Below, in pieces: positions 15,679 through 23,694 of a stretch of 35,903 nt of DNA. Positions within the stretch are counted from its first letter, which is position 1. Each line of letters begins with the position of its first letter. Both the position numbers and the translations under genes were made by a program. Below the pieces are notes generated by a model, which was not told the origin of the DNA, ran no database searches, and was given only the letters and a program-made list of their open reading frames with translations. Source of the stretch: UBA2233 sp002347965 [NCBI: Nitrospirae bacterium UBA2233] (GTDB lineage Bacteria; UBA2233); assembly GCA_002347965.1 (NCBI GenBank), contig DDYN01000036.1:1-35903 (forward strand), given 5' to 3'.

Positions 15679-16677
15679 ATGGGACCGCTCAACCCGGGCA
15701 AACTGCCCCACGGCCTACTAGAAAAGCTCATCGGCCTGAAAGGTGCAGAAGACCCAAGGGTTTTTGTAGGCCCGAAGTTGGGCGAGGACTGCGCCGTAAT
15801 CGATCTGGGCGATTTCTTTTTGATTCTTAAAGCCGACCCGGTCACGTTCGTTACGGGCAGGGCAGGGGCCTACGCCGTTCACGTCAATGCCAACGACGTG
15901 GCCAGCATGGGGGCAAGGCCGTGCTGGTTCGAAGCGGTTCTCCTGTGCCCCTTGGGAACGGGCGAAAAAGAAGCGCAGGGGCTGTTTGCCGAAATTGACG
16001 AGACTGCAAGGGCCTTGGACATCGCCGTGGTCGGCGGCCATACCGAAATCACGCCGGCCGTCACGCGTCCGGTCGTCATCGGCAGCATGCAAGGGCTCGT
16101 GGCTAAAAATAGGCTCGTGACCTCTTCGGGTGTTCGCCCGGGAGACTGCATCGTCATGACCAAGGTTGCCGGGCTTGAGGGGACGGCCGTCCTCTTGCAA
16201 GAAAAGCCCCAGGAGGCCGCCCGTGTTCTGGGCCAGGAAGGCTTGGCGGAGGCAAGGCGTCTTGTAGGGGAGCTTGGCATCTCGGTCGTTCAGGAAGCGC
16301 TCATGGCCGCAGAGCACGGCGTACACGCCATGCACGACGTGACCGAGGGCGGGGTTGCAACCGCGCTGTTCGAGCTTGCGTATGCTTCAAGCGTGCAGAT
16401 TCTCGTAAACCCGGAGGCTATTCCCGTGCTCGATGCGACCAGGCAGCTGTGCGCGCATTTTGGAATCGAACCGATGGGGCTTCTGGGCTCGGGCGGGCTC
16501 TTGATCGCCCTGTCCAAACAAGACTTGCCCAAGGTTCAAGAGGCCTTCAGGGTACGCGGGTTTCTTGCCAAGCTGATTGGGGAGGCGAGCGAAGGCGAGG
16601 GGGTGTATGCGCTTCGGGACAACAAGAATGTCCCCTTACCCGTCTACGAGCAAGACGAAATCACGAAGGTGCTCTAG
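15679..16677 (+). CDS. HypE/PurM-like (AIR-synthase family) protein
   Basis: A 332-residue two-domain PurM-fold protein related to HypE, which binds ATP at a dimer interface. Recognisable segments are GEDCAVIDLGD (N-terminal ATP site), NANDVASMGARP, VVGGHTEIT, and the linker motif MHDVTEGGVATAL followed by GLLGSGGLLIAL. True HypE ends in a PRxC tail whose Cys carries the carbamoyl/cyano group. This protein ends in DEITKVL with no Cys, so it is not an ordinary hydrogenase-maturation HypE, and no hyp genes are nearby. It is the last gene of the plus operon, 14 bases after the hydrolase, and its stop codon overlaps the convergent nucleotidyltransferase stop by 4 bases. Confidence 0.85.
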   Translation: MGPLNPGKLPHGLLEKLIGLKGAEDPRVFVGPKLGEDCAVIDLGDFFLILKADPVTFVTGRAGAYAVHVNANDVASMGARPCWFEAVLLCPLGTGEKEAQGLFAEIDETARALDIAVVGGHTEITPAVTRPVVIGSMQGLVAKNRLVTSSGVRPGDCIVMTKVAGLEGTAVLLQEKPQEAARVLGQEGLAEARRLVGELGISVVQEALMAAEHGVHAMHDVTEGGVATALFELAYASSVQILVNPEAIPVLDATRQLCAHFGIEPMGLLGSGGLLIALSKQDLPKVQEAFRVRGFLAKLIGEASEGEGVYALRDNKNVPLPVYEQDEITKVL

Positions 16678-17150
16678 AGCGCCCGGATTTTTTCAACAAG
16701 GGACGAGGTGGAAAGTCCAGGGACTAAAGGCAGGCGAACCACCTTGCCTCCGTAGCCTTCTACAAAATTTTCCCCCACGATTGTGCCCTCGCCCCAGTCT
16801 GCCCCCTTGATCAGGACATCGGGCCGAACGGCTTGAATCAGGCGGAACGGGGTAGGTTCAGAGAAAAGGACGACGAAATCCACGCACTCCAGGTGGGCGA
16901 GCAGCATAGCCCTTTGGTCGGCTTGAAGGATGGGTCTTTTAGGGCCTTTTAGCAGGCGGATGCTCTCGTCGTCGTTTAGGCCCACAACGAGCCTATCGCC
17001 CAGCGCCCTAGCCTCTACAAGCAGGCGAACGTGCCCCGGGTGCAGCAAATCGAAGCAGCCGTTCGTGAACACAACCCGAAGACTTTCTTGCCTCAGCTTC
17101 TCTAGGGCAGTCAAGAGGGCCTCGAGCGTCATGACCTTCTCAAGCCCCAT
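16674..17150 (-). CDS. HxGH-type nucleotidyltransferase (HldE/RfaE C-domain-like)
   Basis: A 158-residue stand-alone cytidylyl/adenylyltransferase. It resembles the C-terminal domain of HldE, which adenylylates D-glycero-beta-D-manno-heptose 1-phosphate for LPS. Nucleotide-binding motifs are VFTNGCFDLLHPGH (H37 and H40) and the signature PLVPGLSTSSLVEKI. GLNDDESIRLLKGPKRPI and the IKGADW segment fit this subfamily. No kinase domain is fused and no other heptose gene is in the window. The start overlaps the end of the nitrilase-like gene by 11 bases, and TAGGA lies just upstream. It could serve heptose activation or activate another sugar or alditol phosphate for the neighbouring genes. Confidence 0.85.
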   Translation of the reverse strand: MGLEKVMTLEALLTALEKLRQESLRVVFTNGCFDLLHPGHVRLLVEARALGDRLVVGLNDDESIRLLKGPKRPILQADQRAMLLAHLECVDFVVLFSEPTPFRLIQAVRPDVLIKGADWGEGTIVGENFVEGYGGKVVRLPLVPGLSTSSLVEKIRAL

Positions 17151-17934
17151 GGCTTCCTACCTCAACGACCGTGTACGGTACGCTTTGAAGGCGAACCTTG
17201 CGCCTCGCTCGGTAAACATGGTCTGTATTGACTTCGGCATGGATGAAGTCATCCCGCTTGGAGGCTTTCGCGATCTCCTGTCCGAACGGGTCTAGGATGT
17301 GCGACCCACCGAGAAATTTGTAGTCGCCGTACTCCCCCAAGTGCTTCGCGGCCACGACGAACACCTGGTTTTCAATTGCCCTCGCCTTTAAAACGGCCTC
17401 TAGTACGCCCTCGGCCGAACTATCGCACAATGCCTCGACGATTAGCATTTTCGCGTAGTGCCCGCAAACATCCTCGATGACGTTGGGCTTGAGCGCATCG
17501 GCCTCGGAGACGATGGCGAGCTTTGTCAAGGGCGTGTCGATTACGGCCAGCTCTTTCCCCGGCATTAAGAACACGTCCTCTTTGAGGGTAGGGTTCAAAT
17601 GAACCTTGGACGGCGCGTAGCACGTCTCCCCCGTTTTTTCGATCAGCCAGTATCCTTGCATGTATCCATTAACCGTCTTCTTCCAAAGGGAGTGGACGAT
17701 CATAGTGCCGTTTTCTCTGGCAAACCGGGCGAGGGGCGCGTGGAACTCCAAGGCCTTCGGGGCCAGCAGGTTCAAGCTATCAAAGGCGAACCCTGTAGCC
17801 CACAAAGGCGGCAACACGATCAAGTCCACCCCCAAGGCCGTAAGAACCTTCATCTTGGCCAGTACCCGGCCAAGGTTGTCCTTCTCCTTGCCCGCAACGG
17901 ACTTCATCTGGACGATGCCTACACGAAACACCAT
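17140..17934 (-). CDS. Nitrilase-superfamily protein lacking the catalytic Glu and Cys
   Basis: A 264-residue carbon-nitrogen-hydrolase fold. The start RVGIVQMKSVAG, the LIVLPPLWATGF strand, APSKVHLNP, and ARAIENQVFVVAA are readily aligned to nitrilases. The catalytic triad is not intact: FPELW is LPPLW (Pro43 in place of Glu). K110 is kept. The CYDLRFPE segment reads SEADALKP, with Ser143/Glu144 where Cys should be. The three Cys present (105, 157, 170) are elsewhere. Amidase or nitrilase activity is therefore unlikely, and a binding, scaffold or new catalytic role is possible. The frame is intact and the gene is tightly packed between larE (3-base gap) and the nucleotidyltransferase gene, arguing against a pseudogene. 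Confidence 0.85.
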   Translation of the reverse strand: MVFRVGIVQMKSVAGKEKDNLGRVLAKMKVLTALGVDLIVLPPLWATGFAFDSLNLLAPKALEFHAPLARFARENGTMIVHSLWKKTVNGYMQGYWLIEKTGETCYAPSKVHLNPTLKEDVFLMPGKELAVIDTPLTKLAIVSEADALKPNVIEDVCGHYAKMLIVEALCDSSAEGVLEAVLKARAIENQVFVVAAKHLGEYGDYKFLGGSHILDPFGQEIAKASKRDDFIHAEVNTDHVYRARRKVRLQSVPYTVVEVGSHGA

Positions 17935-17937
17935 GGA

Positions 17938-18744
17938 CTAGGGCAAACGGTAAACCCCAGGAACTCTGTAGCCCCGGGGATCGATGTGAATGAAGCGGTA
18001 CCCCAAACCGTTTAGATGCTCCCGGACAGAGCGCCGCAGGTCTTCCTCCCGAAAGCGCCCGATTTCATCCTCGCCAACCTCGATCTTTGCCAGGTTTCCA
18101 AAGTCTCGTACCCGGTACTGCACGAACCCCAGCGCTGCCAGCAAATCCTCGGCCTTCTCCACGCGCTTTATGGCCTCGAGCGTGAGTCGTTTGCCCTTTT
18201 GAATCCGGGAAGCAAGGCAGGCAAAGCTCCCCTTGCTCCAGGTAGGCAGGCCAAGCTCCTTGCTTTTTTGGCGGATGTCCTGCTTGGTAAACCCGGCCTT
18301 AAGAAGCGGATGTCCAACGTCGAACCGGGCCGCCGCCTCCATGCCTGGCCTTGTATCCTTGAGGTCGTCTACGTTCGTCCCGTCCACGACAGCGCTAAGC
18401 CCGAGCTTGTCCTTCTTCTTGGCTAGCAAAAAAAACAGCGCTTCCTTGCAATAAAAGCATCGCCTGGGACAGTTGTTGCGGTAGGCCGGGTTTTCCCACT
18501 CGGAGGTGAAAACAAGCTCGTGCCGTATGCCTATGGCGCTTGCGAGCGCCTTTGCTTCTTCCAGCTCGCGTGCGGCCAGTGTCGGGGAAACGCCCGTAAC
18601 GGCAACGACGCGTTCACCCAAGGAAAGAAACGCCGCGTTGGCGAGGAAAGTGGAATCAACGCCTCCGGAATAGGCGACAACAACCCCTTCCATGCTCGAG
18701 AGCTGCTCTAGCAATGTCTGCCATTTCCGCTCCAAGGTATGCAC
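17938..18744 (-). CDS. larE: LarE-like ATP-dependent sulfur transferase (PP-loop)
   Basis: A 268-residue PP-loop ATP pyrophosphatase of the LarE family, which transfers sulfur to the nicotinate-derived precursor of the nickel-pincer cofactor. The PP-loop SGGVDST is at 26-32. Conserved cysteines are C92, C96 and C99 (NNCPRRCFYCK) and C176 (FACLASR). The last matches the sacrificial Cys of Lactiplantibacillus LarE; the others could instead support an Fe-S cluster-type enzyme. LarB and LarC are absent from the window, so the true product may differ. TAGGAG precedes ATG 18744. It is the first gene of the minus operon larE - nitrilase-like - nucleotidyltransferase. Confidence 0.87.
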   Translation of the reverse strand: MHTLERKWQTLLEQLSSMEGVVVAYSGGVDSTFLANAAFLSLGERVVAVTGVSPTLAARELEEAKALASAIGIRHELVFTSEWENPAYRNNCPRRCFYCKEALFFLLAKKKDKLGLSAVVDGTNVDDLKDTRPGMEAAARFDVGHPLLKAGFTKQDIRQKSKELGLPTWSKGSFACLASRIQKGKRLTLEAIKRVEKAEDLLAALGFVQYRVRDFGNLAKIEVGEDEIGRFREEDLRRSVREHLNGLGYRFIHIDPRGYRVPGVYRLP

Positions 18745-18824
18745 GGGGCTCTCCTATCTCAAGGCTTTTATCCGGTAAAAAACTGCGCTAGAATATTGCC
18801 ATGCCAAATGTAGAGTCGTAGCAC

Positions 18825-18854
18825 TCGACAAGACGGCATGAATGCTTTTAGAAT
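18825..18854 (+). promoter_or_regulatory. Candidate tRNA promoter
   Basis: TCGACA (5 of 6 to TTGACA) and TAGAAT (5 of 6 to TATAAT) are 18 bases apart. Initiation near 18861 would precede the tRNA by ~30 bases, with a small hairpin (AAGGCT/AGCCTT, 18871-18885) in the leader. Confidence 0.45.
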
Positions 18855-18891
18855 ATCATGGCCCTGAATAAAGGCTAAAAGCCTTCATCAC

Positions 18892-18967
18892 TCCCCGGTA
18901 GCTCAGTCGGTAGAGCGGGTGGCTGTTAACCACTTGGTCGGCGGTTCGAATCCGTCCCGGGGAGCCA
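18892..18967 (+). tRNA. tRNA-Asn (anticodon GTT), CCA encoded
   Basis: The cloverleaf closes fully: acceptor TCCCCGG/CCGGGGA with discriminator G and encoded CCA, D-arm AGCTCAGTCGGTAGAGC, anticodon loop CTGTTAA with GTT at 18925-18927, and TTCGAATCC in the T-loop. The tRNA body is 73 bases plus CCA. It sits at the boundary between the metabolic cluster and a higher-GC transporter block. Confidence 0.97.
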
Positions 18968-18975
18968 GATTCAAT

Positions 18976-18992
18976 CCGCCGAACTTCGGCGG
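18976..18992 (+). terminator. Hairpin after tRNA-Asn
   Basis: CCGCCGA / TTCGGCGG-type perfect stem with a tiny loop, 8 bases after the CCA. It lacks a clear T run, so termination or 3' processing is likely but unproven. Confidence 0.45.
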
Positions 18993-19241
18993 CTCTTGGT
19001 TAAGCTAAGACCCCGCGGGGCGATCCTCTCGGGGTCTCGTCGTTTCAGCCGTGTCCACGCCGAGTTACGCCCCACACATTTACCCCGATTCTCCGTTTTG
19101 AAGCCCGCCGCTCGGGGGCTTACCTGAATGGTGAGCTGAGCCCGAGGCGGAGCAAGAGCGTGTCCGCTCACGTGGCTGCCTTACGACGCCGGCCAGGCTC
19201 AAACTCGCCCAAGGCGCTGCGAGCAGGATGATTTATCATGG
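18993..19241. other. Gene-free region after the tRNA
   Basis: No gene is seen. It contains another inverted repeat (GACCCCG/CGGGGTC, 19009-19036) and an imperfect CCGCTCGGG/CCCGAGGCGG palindrome further on. No duplicate of the tRNA 3' end was noticed here. Confidence 0.35.
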
Positions 19242-19268
19242 GTGAAATTGGTGGATGAGGCTATCGGC

Positions 19269-20447
19269 ATGAAGGAAGCTGAAGACCCGCGTGCTCGACG
19301 AAATCCTGCGCTTACTCGCTTATTCGCTTCCTTTCTCAGGTTGGGGCTTACCGCCTTCGGCGGTCCTGCCATGATCGCCTACATCCGCAAAATGGCCGTC
19401 GATGAAAAGAAGTGGCTCGAAGGCGGGTCATTTCAGGCAGGAGTGGCGCTCTGTCAGACGATTCCCGGAGCGACCGCCATACAGATGGCGGCTTATGTCG
19501 GCCTCAGGGCGAGGGGGGTGGCCGGCGCGGCGGTAAGCTACATCGGCTTCGGCTTTCCGGCATTCCTTCTTATGCTGGCGCTTTCCTTTGCCTACGGACG
19601 TACCCATACGCTTCCGGCCGTGATTTCCGTTTTCAGCGGGCTGCAGGCGGTCATCGTGGCCGTTGTGGCCAACGCGACGGTATCCTTCGGGAAAACATCG
19701 CTCAGAAACTGGAAGAACGTGCTTGTTGCGCTTGTTGCGGCCGGGCTCTTCGGACTCATGGTGAACCCGGTTTTCATTGTCTTGCTGGCCGCGCTTCTCG
19801 GAATGCTCCTGGACGGCAGACAACCATCCCCCGGCGGCGCCTCCCATTCCGGCAGAATAAAGAACACAATCCTGCCGTTGCTTTCTATTGTTTTCTTTTC
19901 CGTCGCCGGCTTTGTCTTACTCTTTTTCTTCCAGAAGGGGCTTTTTGACCTCGCCGCGCTCATGTCCAAAATCGATCTGATAGCTTTTGGCGGCGGGTTT
20001 GCCTCGGTCCCTCTTATGTTCCACGAAATCGTCGAGGTCCGTTCCTGGATGACCGGGCCGACATTTCTGAACGGAATTGTTCTCGGGCAGTTTACGCCCG
20101 GCCCGATCGTGATCACGGCAACCTTCGTGGGTTACATGGTGGCCGGTTTTCTCGGGGCTACAATCGCTACCATCGCCATTTTCCTCCCGTCCTTCTTGAT
20201 GGTGATCGGGATCGCGCCCTGGTTTGACCGGCTGCGCTCATCGCCCTGGTTTGCCAGGGCCATCAACGGCGTCCTCTGTTCCTTTGTGGGCCTGCTTCTT
20301 GCCGTTACCATCCGATTTGGACTGCAGGTTCACCGGGACTGGCCCCATGCCGTGCTCGCGATTGCGGCGTTTGCCGCCCTTATTCGCAGGGTGGATATCC
20401 TGTGGGTGGTTGTTGTGGGAACCATAATTTCGGCATTCCTGTTTTAA
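19269..20447 (+). CDS. chrA: Chromate transporter family protein (ChrA, CHR family)
   Basis: A bidomain CHR-family inner-membrane transporter of ~392 residues with about ten membrane helices. Each half carries the family signature: LGLTAFGGPAMIAYI and LCQTIPGATAIQMAAYVG in the first, and IDLIAFGGGFASVPLMF and GQFTPGPIVITATFVGYM in the second. Family members export chromate or related oxyanions, but distant ones may do otherwise. I chose ATG 19269 because GGATGAGG lies 9 bases upstream; GTG 19242 is an in-frame alternative. It is 26 bases before the RND gene and may be co-transcribed. Confidence 0.9.
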   Translation: MKEAEDPRARRNPALTRLFASFLRLGLTAFGGPAMIAYIRKMAVDEKKWLEGGSFQAGVALCQTIPGATAIQMAAYVGLRARGVAGAAVSYIGFGFPAFLLMLALSFAYGRTHTLPAVISVFSGLQAVIVAVVANATVSFGKTSLRNWKNVLVALVAAGLFGLMVNPVFIVLLAALLGMLLDGRQPSPGGASHSGRIKNTILPLLSIVFFSVAGFVLLFFFQKGLFDLAALMSKIDLIAFGGGFASVPLMFHEIVEVRSWMTGPTFLNGIVLGQFTPGPIVITATFVGYMVAGFLGATIATIAIFLPSFLMVIGIAPWFDRLRSSPWFARAINGVLCSFVGLLLAVTIRFGLQVHRDWPHAVLAIAAFAALIRRVDILWVVVVGTIISAFLF

Positions 20448-20473
20448 GGAATGTTTTCACAAAGAAGTAGACC

Positions 20474-23400
20474 ATGTGGATAGTCAAGCTTGCGTTGCGT
20501 CGGCCTTACACCTTCGTGGTGGCGGCGTTGTTGCTGTTGCTACTCACCCCGCTCGTGCTGCTGCGCACACCGACGGACATCTTCCCGTCCATCGACATCC
20601 CGGTGGTGAGCGTGGTGTGGACCTACGACGGCCTGAGTGCACAGGAGATCGAGCAGCGGGTTGTTTATAGCCATGAACGCATGATGGCGACCTTGGTGGA
20701 TAATATCGAGCATATCGAGTCCACCGCTTACAGCGGGGCCGCCGTCATCAAGGTTTTCCTGCAACCCGGGGCCTCGGTGGACGCCGCAATTGCTCAGATC
20801 ACCGCGACGGGGCAATCCATTCTGCGAACCTTGCCGCAGGGCATCACGCCGCCGATCATCATTCGTTACAATGCAGCCAGCGTTCCCATCATCCAGTACA
20901 GCCTGGCCAGCAAGAAATTCTCCGAGCAGGAACTCCAGGACATGGCTTGGAACCAGGTTCGCGTGGGTCTGGCCAACGTGCCGGGAGCATCCATCCCCTA
21001 TCCCTATGGCGGTAAACAGCGCGTGGTGGCCGTTGACCTCGATCTGGCCGCGCTGAAGGCCAACCGCTTCGCTCCGATGGAGGTGGTGAACGCGCTAAAT
21101 GCCCAAAGCCTCATCCTGCCCAGCGGTACGGCCAAGATCGGTCCCGCCGAGTACGATGTCACGCTCAACAGCAGCCCGGAAGTCCTGGACCAGCTCAACG
21201 ACCTGCCCATCAAGACGGTCAACGGCGCGGTCATTCGCGTGCGCGATGTGGCTCTGGTTCACGATGGTTCCACGCCGCAGCAGAATGTCGTCCGGCTCGA
21301 CGGCGTGCGCGGCGTGCTACTGACGATCCTCAAAAGCGGGGCGGCCTCGACGCTGGATGTCGTGCGCGGGATCAAGGCGGCGATGCCGCGTGTCCTCAGC
21401 GGGTTGCCGCCGGAGCTGGAAGCCAAGGAATTCGCGAACCAGTCGCTTTTCGTTCGTGCGGCCGTGAGCGGCGTGGTCAAGGAGGGCGTGATCGCCGCGG
21501 CGTTGACGGCGCTGATGGTCCTGCTGTTTCTGGGCGCATGGCGGGGCACCTTAATTATCGCCCTGTCCATCCCGCTCTCGGTGCTGGCTTCCATCGTCGC
21601 TCTGAGCGCCTTGGGCGAGACCATCAACCTGATGACGCTCGGCGGCCTGGCGCTGGCGGTGGGCATCCTGGTAGACGACGCCACGGTCGAAATCGAAAAC
21701 GTCCACCGCCAGATGGCGACCGGCAAGCCGACTATTCAGGCCATTCTCGACGGCGCCCAGGAGATTGCCCTGCCGGCCTTCGTGGGCACGCTGTGCATCT
21801 GCATCGTGTTCGTGCCGATGTTTTTCCTCACCGGCACGGCGCGGTACCTGTTTGTGCCGCTGGCCGAGGCGGTGGTGTTCGCCATGCTGGCCAGTTACGT
21901 GCTGTCGCGGACGCTGGTGCCGACGCTGGTGATGTGGTTCTACCGCCACGTCCAGTACCACGGACACATTGCCGAAGCGCCACCGCGCTCGTCGTGGTTG
22001 CGGCCGTTTTTGGCTATCCAGTCGGGCTTCGAGCTGGGATTTGCCCGTTTCCGCGAGGGCTATCGCCGGTTGCTCGGCGCGGTGCTGCGCCACCGCCTGG
22101 GATTCACGGGGTTGTTTCTGGCCTTTTGCGCCGGGACGGCACTGTTGATCCCTCAGCTTGGCCAGGACTTTTTCCCGCGCGTGGACGCAGGCCAGTTCCG
22201 CCTGCACCTGCGGGCACCCGGAGGGACGCGTATCGAGGAGACCGCAAAGCTGACCGATCAGGTTGAGGCAACCATTCGCCGGGAAATCCCGGAAGCTGAA
22301 GTAGCGGGCATCCTGGACAACATCGGCATTCCCAGCGGCGGCATTCCGCTCGCCTACATCGACAACGGCCTGTCGGGCACGGGAGATGCCGACATCCTCG
22401 TGTCGTTGCAGCCTGGACACAACCCGACCGAACAGTACGTCCGCCGCCTGCGGGTCAGGCTGAACCGGGAGTTTCCCGGCATCACGTTCTATTTCCTGCC
22501 CGCCGACATCGTGAGCCAGACGCTCAATTTCGGCCTGCCCGCGCCGTTCGACATCCAGATCGTCGGCCGAGACCAGGCGAATAACCGGGCCATTGCCGGA
22601 CGCCTAGTCGAGAAGCTTCGCCGGGTTTCAGGCATCGCCGACACGCGCGTGCAGCAACCTGCGGACTTGCCGCGCCTTCAGTTTGCCGTAGACCGGGTTA
22701 AAGCTTCGGAACTCGGTTTGACCGAACGAGACGTGGCCAACTCGATGCTGCTCAGCCTCAGCGGTAGCGCTCAGGCGCAGCCCATCTACTGGCTCAACCC
22801 CAAAAACGGCGTCCAATACAAGGTCAACGTCCGTGCGCCCCAGTATGCAATGGATTCTCTGCCGGCTCTTCAATCGATTCCCGTCAGAGCCACCCAGCCC
22901 AACGAAGGCGAGTCCCAACTGCTGGCCAATCTCGCCACCATGCGGCGCGGCAGCAGTCCGCCGATTGTCAACCACTACAACGTCATGCCGGTGATTGACG
23001 TTCTGGCCGGCGTGAACGGCCGCGATCTAGGCGGCGTCCTGCGTGATATTAAGCCGCTGGTGGCGCTAGCCCAGAAAGAACTGTCACGCGGCAACTTTAT
23101 CGTCTTGCGCGGACAGGCGCAGACGATGGACTCCAGTTTCGCCGGCCTGGGCATCGGGCTGGCCGGGGCGGTAGTTCTCATCTACCTGCTGCTGGTGGTG
23201 AATTTTCAGAGCTGGCTCGATCCGTTCATCATTATTACCGCATTGCCGGGCGCCTTGGCCGGTGTGGTGTGGGGCCTGTTTTTCAGCCACACAACCCTCA
23301 GCGTTCCCGCGCTGATGGGCGCGATCATGAGCCTGGGCGTGGCCACCGCCAACTCCGTGCTGGTGGTGACATTCGCCCGCAACAACCTGCGGCAGGGCAT

Positions 23401-23683
23401 GGACCCGCTGACTGCCGTCTGGGAGGCAGGGGTGGGCCGCTTACGCCCCGTGCTCATGACGGCGCTGGCGATGATGATCGGCATGCTGCCGATGGCGATG
23501 GGTCTCGGTGAAGGCGGCGAACAGAACGCGCCGCTGGGGCGGGCGGTGATCGGCGGCTTGGCGGTCGCCACACTTGCCACCCTGTTCTTTGTGCCGGTGG
23601 TGTTCCGGATGCTGCACCGCCGCGCTGGCGTGAAGCTCTCGGAGGATTTCGACGCGGAAATATCCCCAACGACGGATCATTAG
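20474..23683 (+). CDS. RND efflux permease (HAE-1/AcrB-like)
   Basis: A 1069-residue proton-driven inner-membrane pump with 12 membrane helices and two periplasmic loops, the usual size for the family. N-terminal ALRRPYTFVVAALLLLL and TPTDIFPSIDIPVVSVVWTYDGLSAQEIEQRV are typical. The proton-relay pair is in TM4 (GILVDDATVEIENVHR, about residues 400-401). It exports drugs or other small amphiphiles; substrate is not predictable. The gene order permease-adaptor-outer-membrane factor differs from the usual adaptor-first order. Base composition is visibly higher in GC than in genes before 18.7 kb and after 28 kb, consistent with transfer. Confidence 0.95.
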   Translation: MWIVKLALRRPYTFVVAALLLLLLTPLVLLRTPTDIFPSIDIPVVSVVWTYDGLSAQEIEQRVVYSHERMMATLVDNIEHIESTAYSGAAVIKVFLQPGASVDAAIAQITATGQSILRTLPQGITPPIIIRYNAASVPIIQYSLASKKFSEQELQDMAWNQVRVGLANVPGASIPYPYGGKQRVVAVDLDLAALKANRFAPMEVVNALNAQSLILPSGTAKIGPAEYDVTLNSSPEVLDQLNDLPIKTVNGAVIRVRDVALVHDGSTPQQNVVRLDGVRGVLLTILKSGAASTLDVVRGIKAAMPRVLSGLPPELEAKEFANQSLFVRAAVSGVVKEGVIAAALTALMVLLFLGAWRGTLIIALSIPLSVLASIVALSALGETINLMTLGGLALAVGILVDDATVEIENVHRQMATGKPTIQAILDGAQEIALPAFVGTLCICIVFVPMFFLTGTARYLFVPLAEAVVFAMLASYVLSRTLVPTLVMWFYRHVQYHGHIAEAPPRSSWLRPFLAIQSGFELGFARFREGYRRLLGAVLRHRLGFTGLFLAFCAGTALLIPQLGQDFFPRVDAGQFRLHLRAPGGTRIEETAKLTDQVEATIRREIPEAEVAGILDNIGIPSGGIPLAYIDNGLSGTGDADILVSLQPGHNPTEQYVRRLRVRLNREFPGITFYFLPADIVSQTLNFGLPAPFDIQIVGRDQANNRAIAGRLVEKLRRVSGIADTRVQQPADLPRLQFAVDRVKASELGLTERDVANSMLLSLSGSAQAQPIYWLNPKNGVQYKVNVRAPQYAMDSLPALQSIPVRATQPNEGESQLLANLATMRRGSSPPIVNHYNVMPVIDVLAGVNGRDLGGVLRDIKPLVALAQKELSRGNFIVLRGQAQTMDSSFAGLGIGLAGAVVLIYLLLVVNFQSWLDPFIIITALPGALAGVVWGLFFSHTTLSVPALMGAIMSLGVATANSVLVVTFARNNLRQGMDPLTAVWEAGVGRLRPVLMTALAMMIGMLPMAMGLGEGGEQNAPLGRAVIGGLAVATLATLFFVPVVFRMLHRRAGVKLSEDFDAEISPTTDH

Positions 23684-23694
23684 GAAAGTTTATT

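Noticed and set aside
18892-18967. tRNA-Asn as a proven attachment site of a genomic island
   Set aside because: No integrase and no second copy of the tRNA 3' end was noticed in the window; kept only as a suggestion.
21551-22420. 289-residue minus-strand frame and a 242-residue second plus-strand frame (21538-22266)
   Set aside because: Both are inside the RND permease gene; long alternative frames are expected in high-GC coding DNA.
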